Made by a program: the position numbers and the translations under genes. From Apostichopus japonicus (Eukaryota; Echinodermata; Holothuroidea; Aspidochirotida; Stichopodidae): a stretch of 64,000 bases of DNA. Under the pieces are notes generated by a model. It searched no databases, was not told where the DNA came from, and worked only from the letters and a program-made list of their open reading frames with translations. Shown here in pieces: positions 63,174-64,000 of this stretch. The DNA is taken from NCBI RefSeq assembly GCF_037975245.1, contig NC_092563.1, positions 15,260,094 through 15,324,093 of the forward strand, written 5' to 3'. Each line of letters begins with the position of its first letter. The first letter of the stretch is position 1.

Positions 63174-64000
63174 TAAACATGTTTCACCGAATTCATATCC
63201 AGTATGAAGATGTTGTGTGCCTTAAATATAATCTGGAGTAAAGAACAGTTTTAAACTTGTATGAAGGTATATATGTTTTTAAACTCAAACTTGGGTATAT
63301 TGAAACCTTTCGATTGACAGTTTCATCCTTGATTTTCTACGACATCATAACGTCGGATAAAGTATACCATACATAATACATATATTATCAATGTAAAAAC
63401 AATATGATGTATAATTATATAGTAGTATAAATCAGTAAATATGATAACCCCACATTATCATGAGAAATCTTGCGAAATCTTGAGAAACTGATTATATACT
63501 GATTTGTAGATTCACCTACTGGCTATAAGTGCACACATTGAACAGTTGTAACATACTGACATCCCACCACTTTATTAACCGGGGGCGGCGTCAGGGGAGG
63601 GGCGGGGTGAGTGCATTTCGTGTGATGTATTCAGTCGGTAGAACTGCAATCAAACCTCAACCTTTACTGTCTCGTTTAAGTTTAGAATTAAATCCCCATG
63701 GCACTACACTAGGTGGTAACATGATACTTCAAAGCGCGTGTTCATGTAAAAAACAGACACAAAGGTTCGGTGTCATCTTATCAAATTAACGTCTTGGTTG
63801 ACGAGAACTATACGAATACTTCTTGATGTAATCTTTATCGTTGTTGGGGAGGCGGGAGGGGGAAGGAAGGGGAGGGGAATGGGGTGGCGAGAGGGGAGGG
63901 GAAAGGGGAGGGGGTGGGGGAGTATGACTCAATGAATATGTGAGGACCTGTTTGTTATGTACGTTTATGTGTACATGGGACTCCCACATGTCCTAGTTCT
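63174..64000. other. Downstream flank with a G-rich tract
   Basis: AT-rich 3' flank of the NAT-like gene, then a strongly G-rich block at 63846-63922 with many GGGG runs. No gene was recognised up to the window edge. Confidence 0.5.

Overview
The window looks like nuclear DNA of an animal, most likely a marine invertebrate deuterostome such as an echinoderm or hemichordate. That assignment is inference: it rests on AT-rich non-coding DNA with long introns, a junctophilin gene with its C-terminal exons, a CARD-only gene, an arylamine N-acetyltransferase-like gene, tRNA-derived SINEs, a CR1/L2/Jockey-like LINE tail and many hAT-type DNA elements. Coding density is very low. No bacterial operons, rRNA genes or CRISPR arrays are visible.

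Region 1 (1-17467) is presumed 5' intron of junctophilin plus dispersed repeats. It holds two tRNA-derived SINE families, a diverged dispersed repeat, (TA)n tracts, a 54-bp minisatellite and a striking 1.15-kb cluster (14858-16007). The cluster repeats the 15-mer GTCACACACGTGACC at least eight times around three tandem ~95-bp units that each carry ATGCAAAT.

Region 2 (17468-39233) is the 3' part of a junctophilin gene on the + strand. Four exons have consistent splice sites and phases (17468-18272, 21025-21143, 37454-38472, 39111-39233) and encode 688 residues: MORN VI, the joining region, MORN VII-VIII, the alpha-helical region, a long charged divergent region and the C-terminal membrane anchor. 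The exons for MORN I-V and the start codon are not in the window. The 16.3-kb third intron in the window carries tandem repeats, including a minisatellite with an identical 171-bp duplication.

Region 3 (39234-64000) is a repeat-rich flank dominated by hAT-like DNA elements. Two 375/377-bp MITEs have perfect 8-bp target-site duplications. Two ~2-kb composite elements share terminal inverted repeats, and one contains an element inside an element inside an element. A broken hAT transposase lies at 59333-60760, and a frameshifted LINE fragment at 52983-53395. Two small genes sit among these: a CARD-only protein on the - strand (51916-52320) and an intronless N-acetyltransferase-like reading frame on the + strand (62199-63173), open throughout except for one in-frame TGA.

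The three genes show no functional linkage. Junctophilin tethers ER/SR to plasma membrane, CARD proteins act in death/innate-immune signalling, and NAT-like enzymes transfer acetyl groups.
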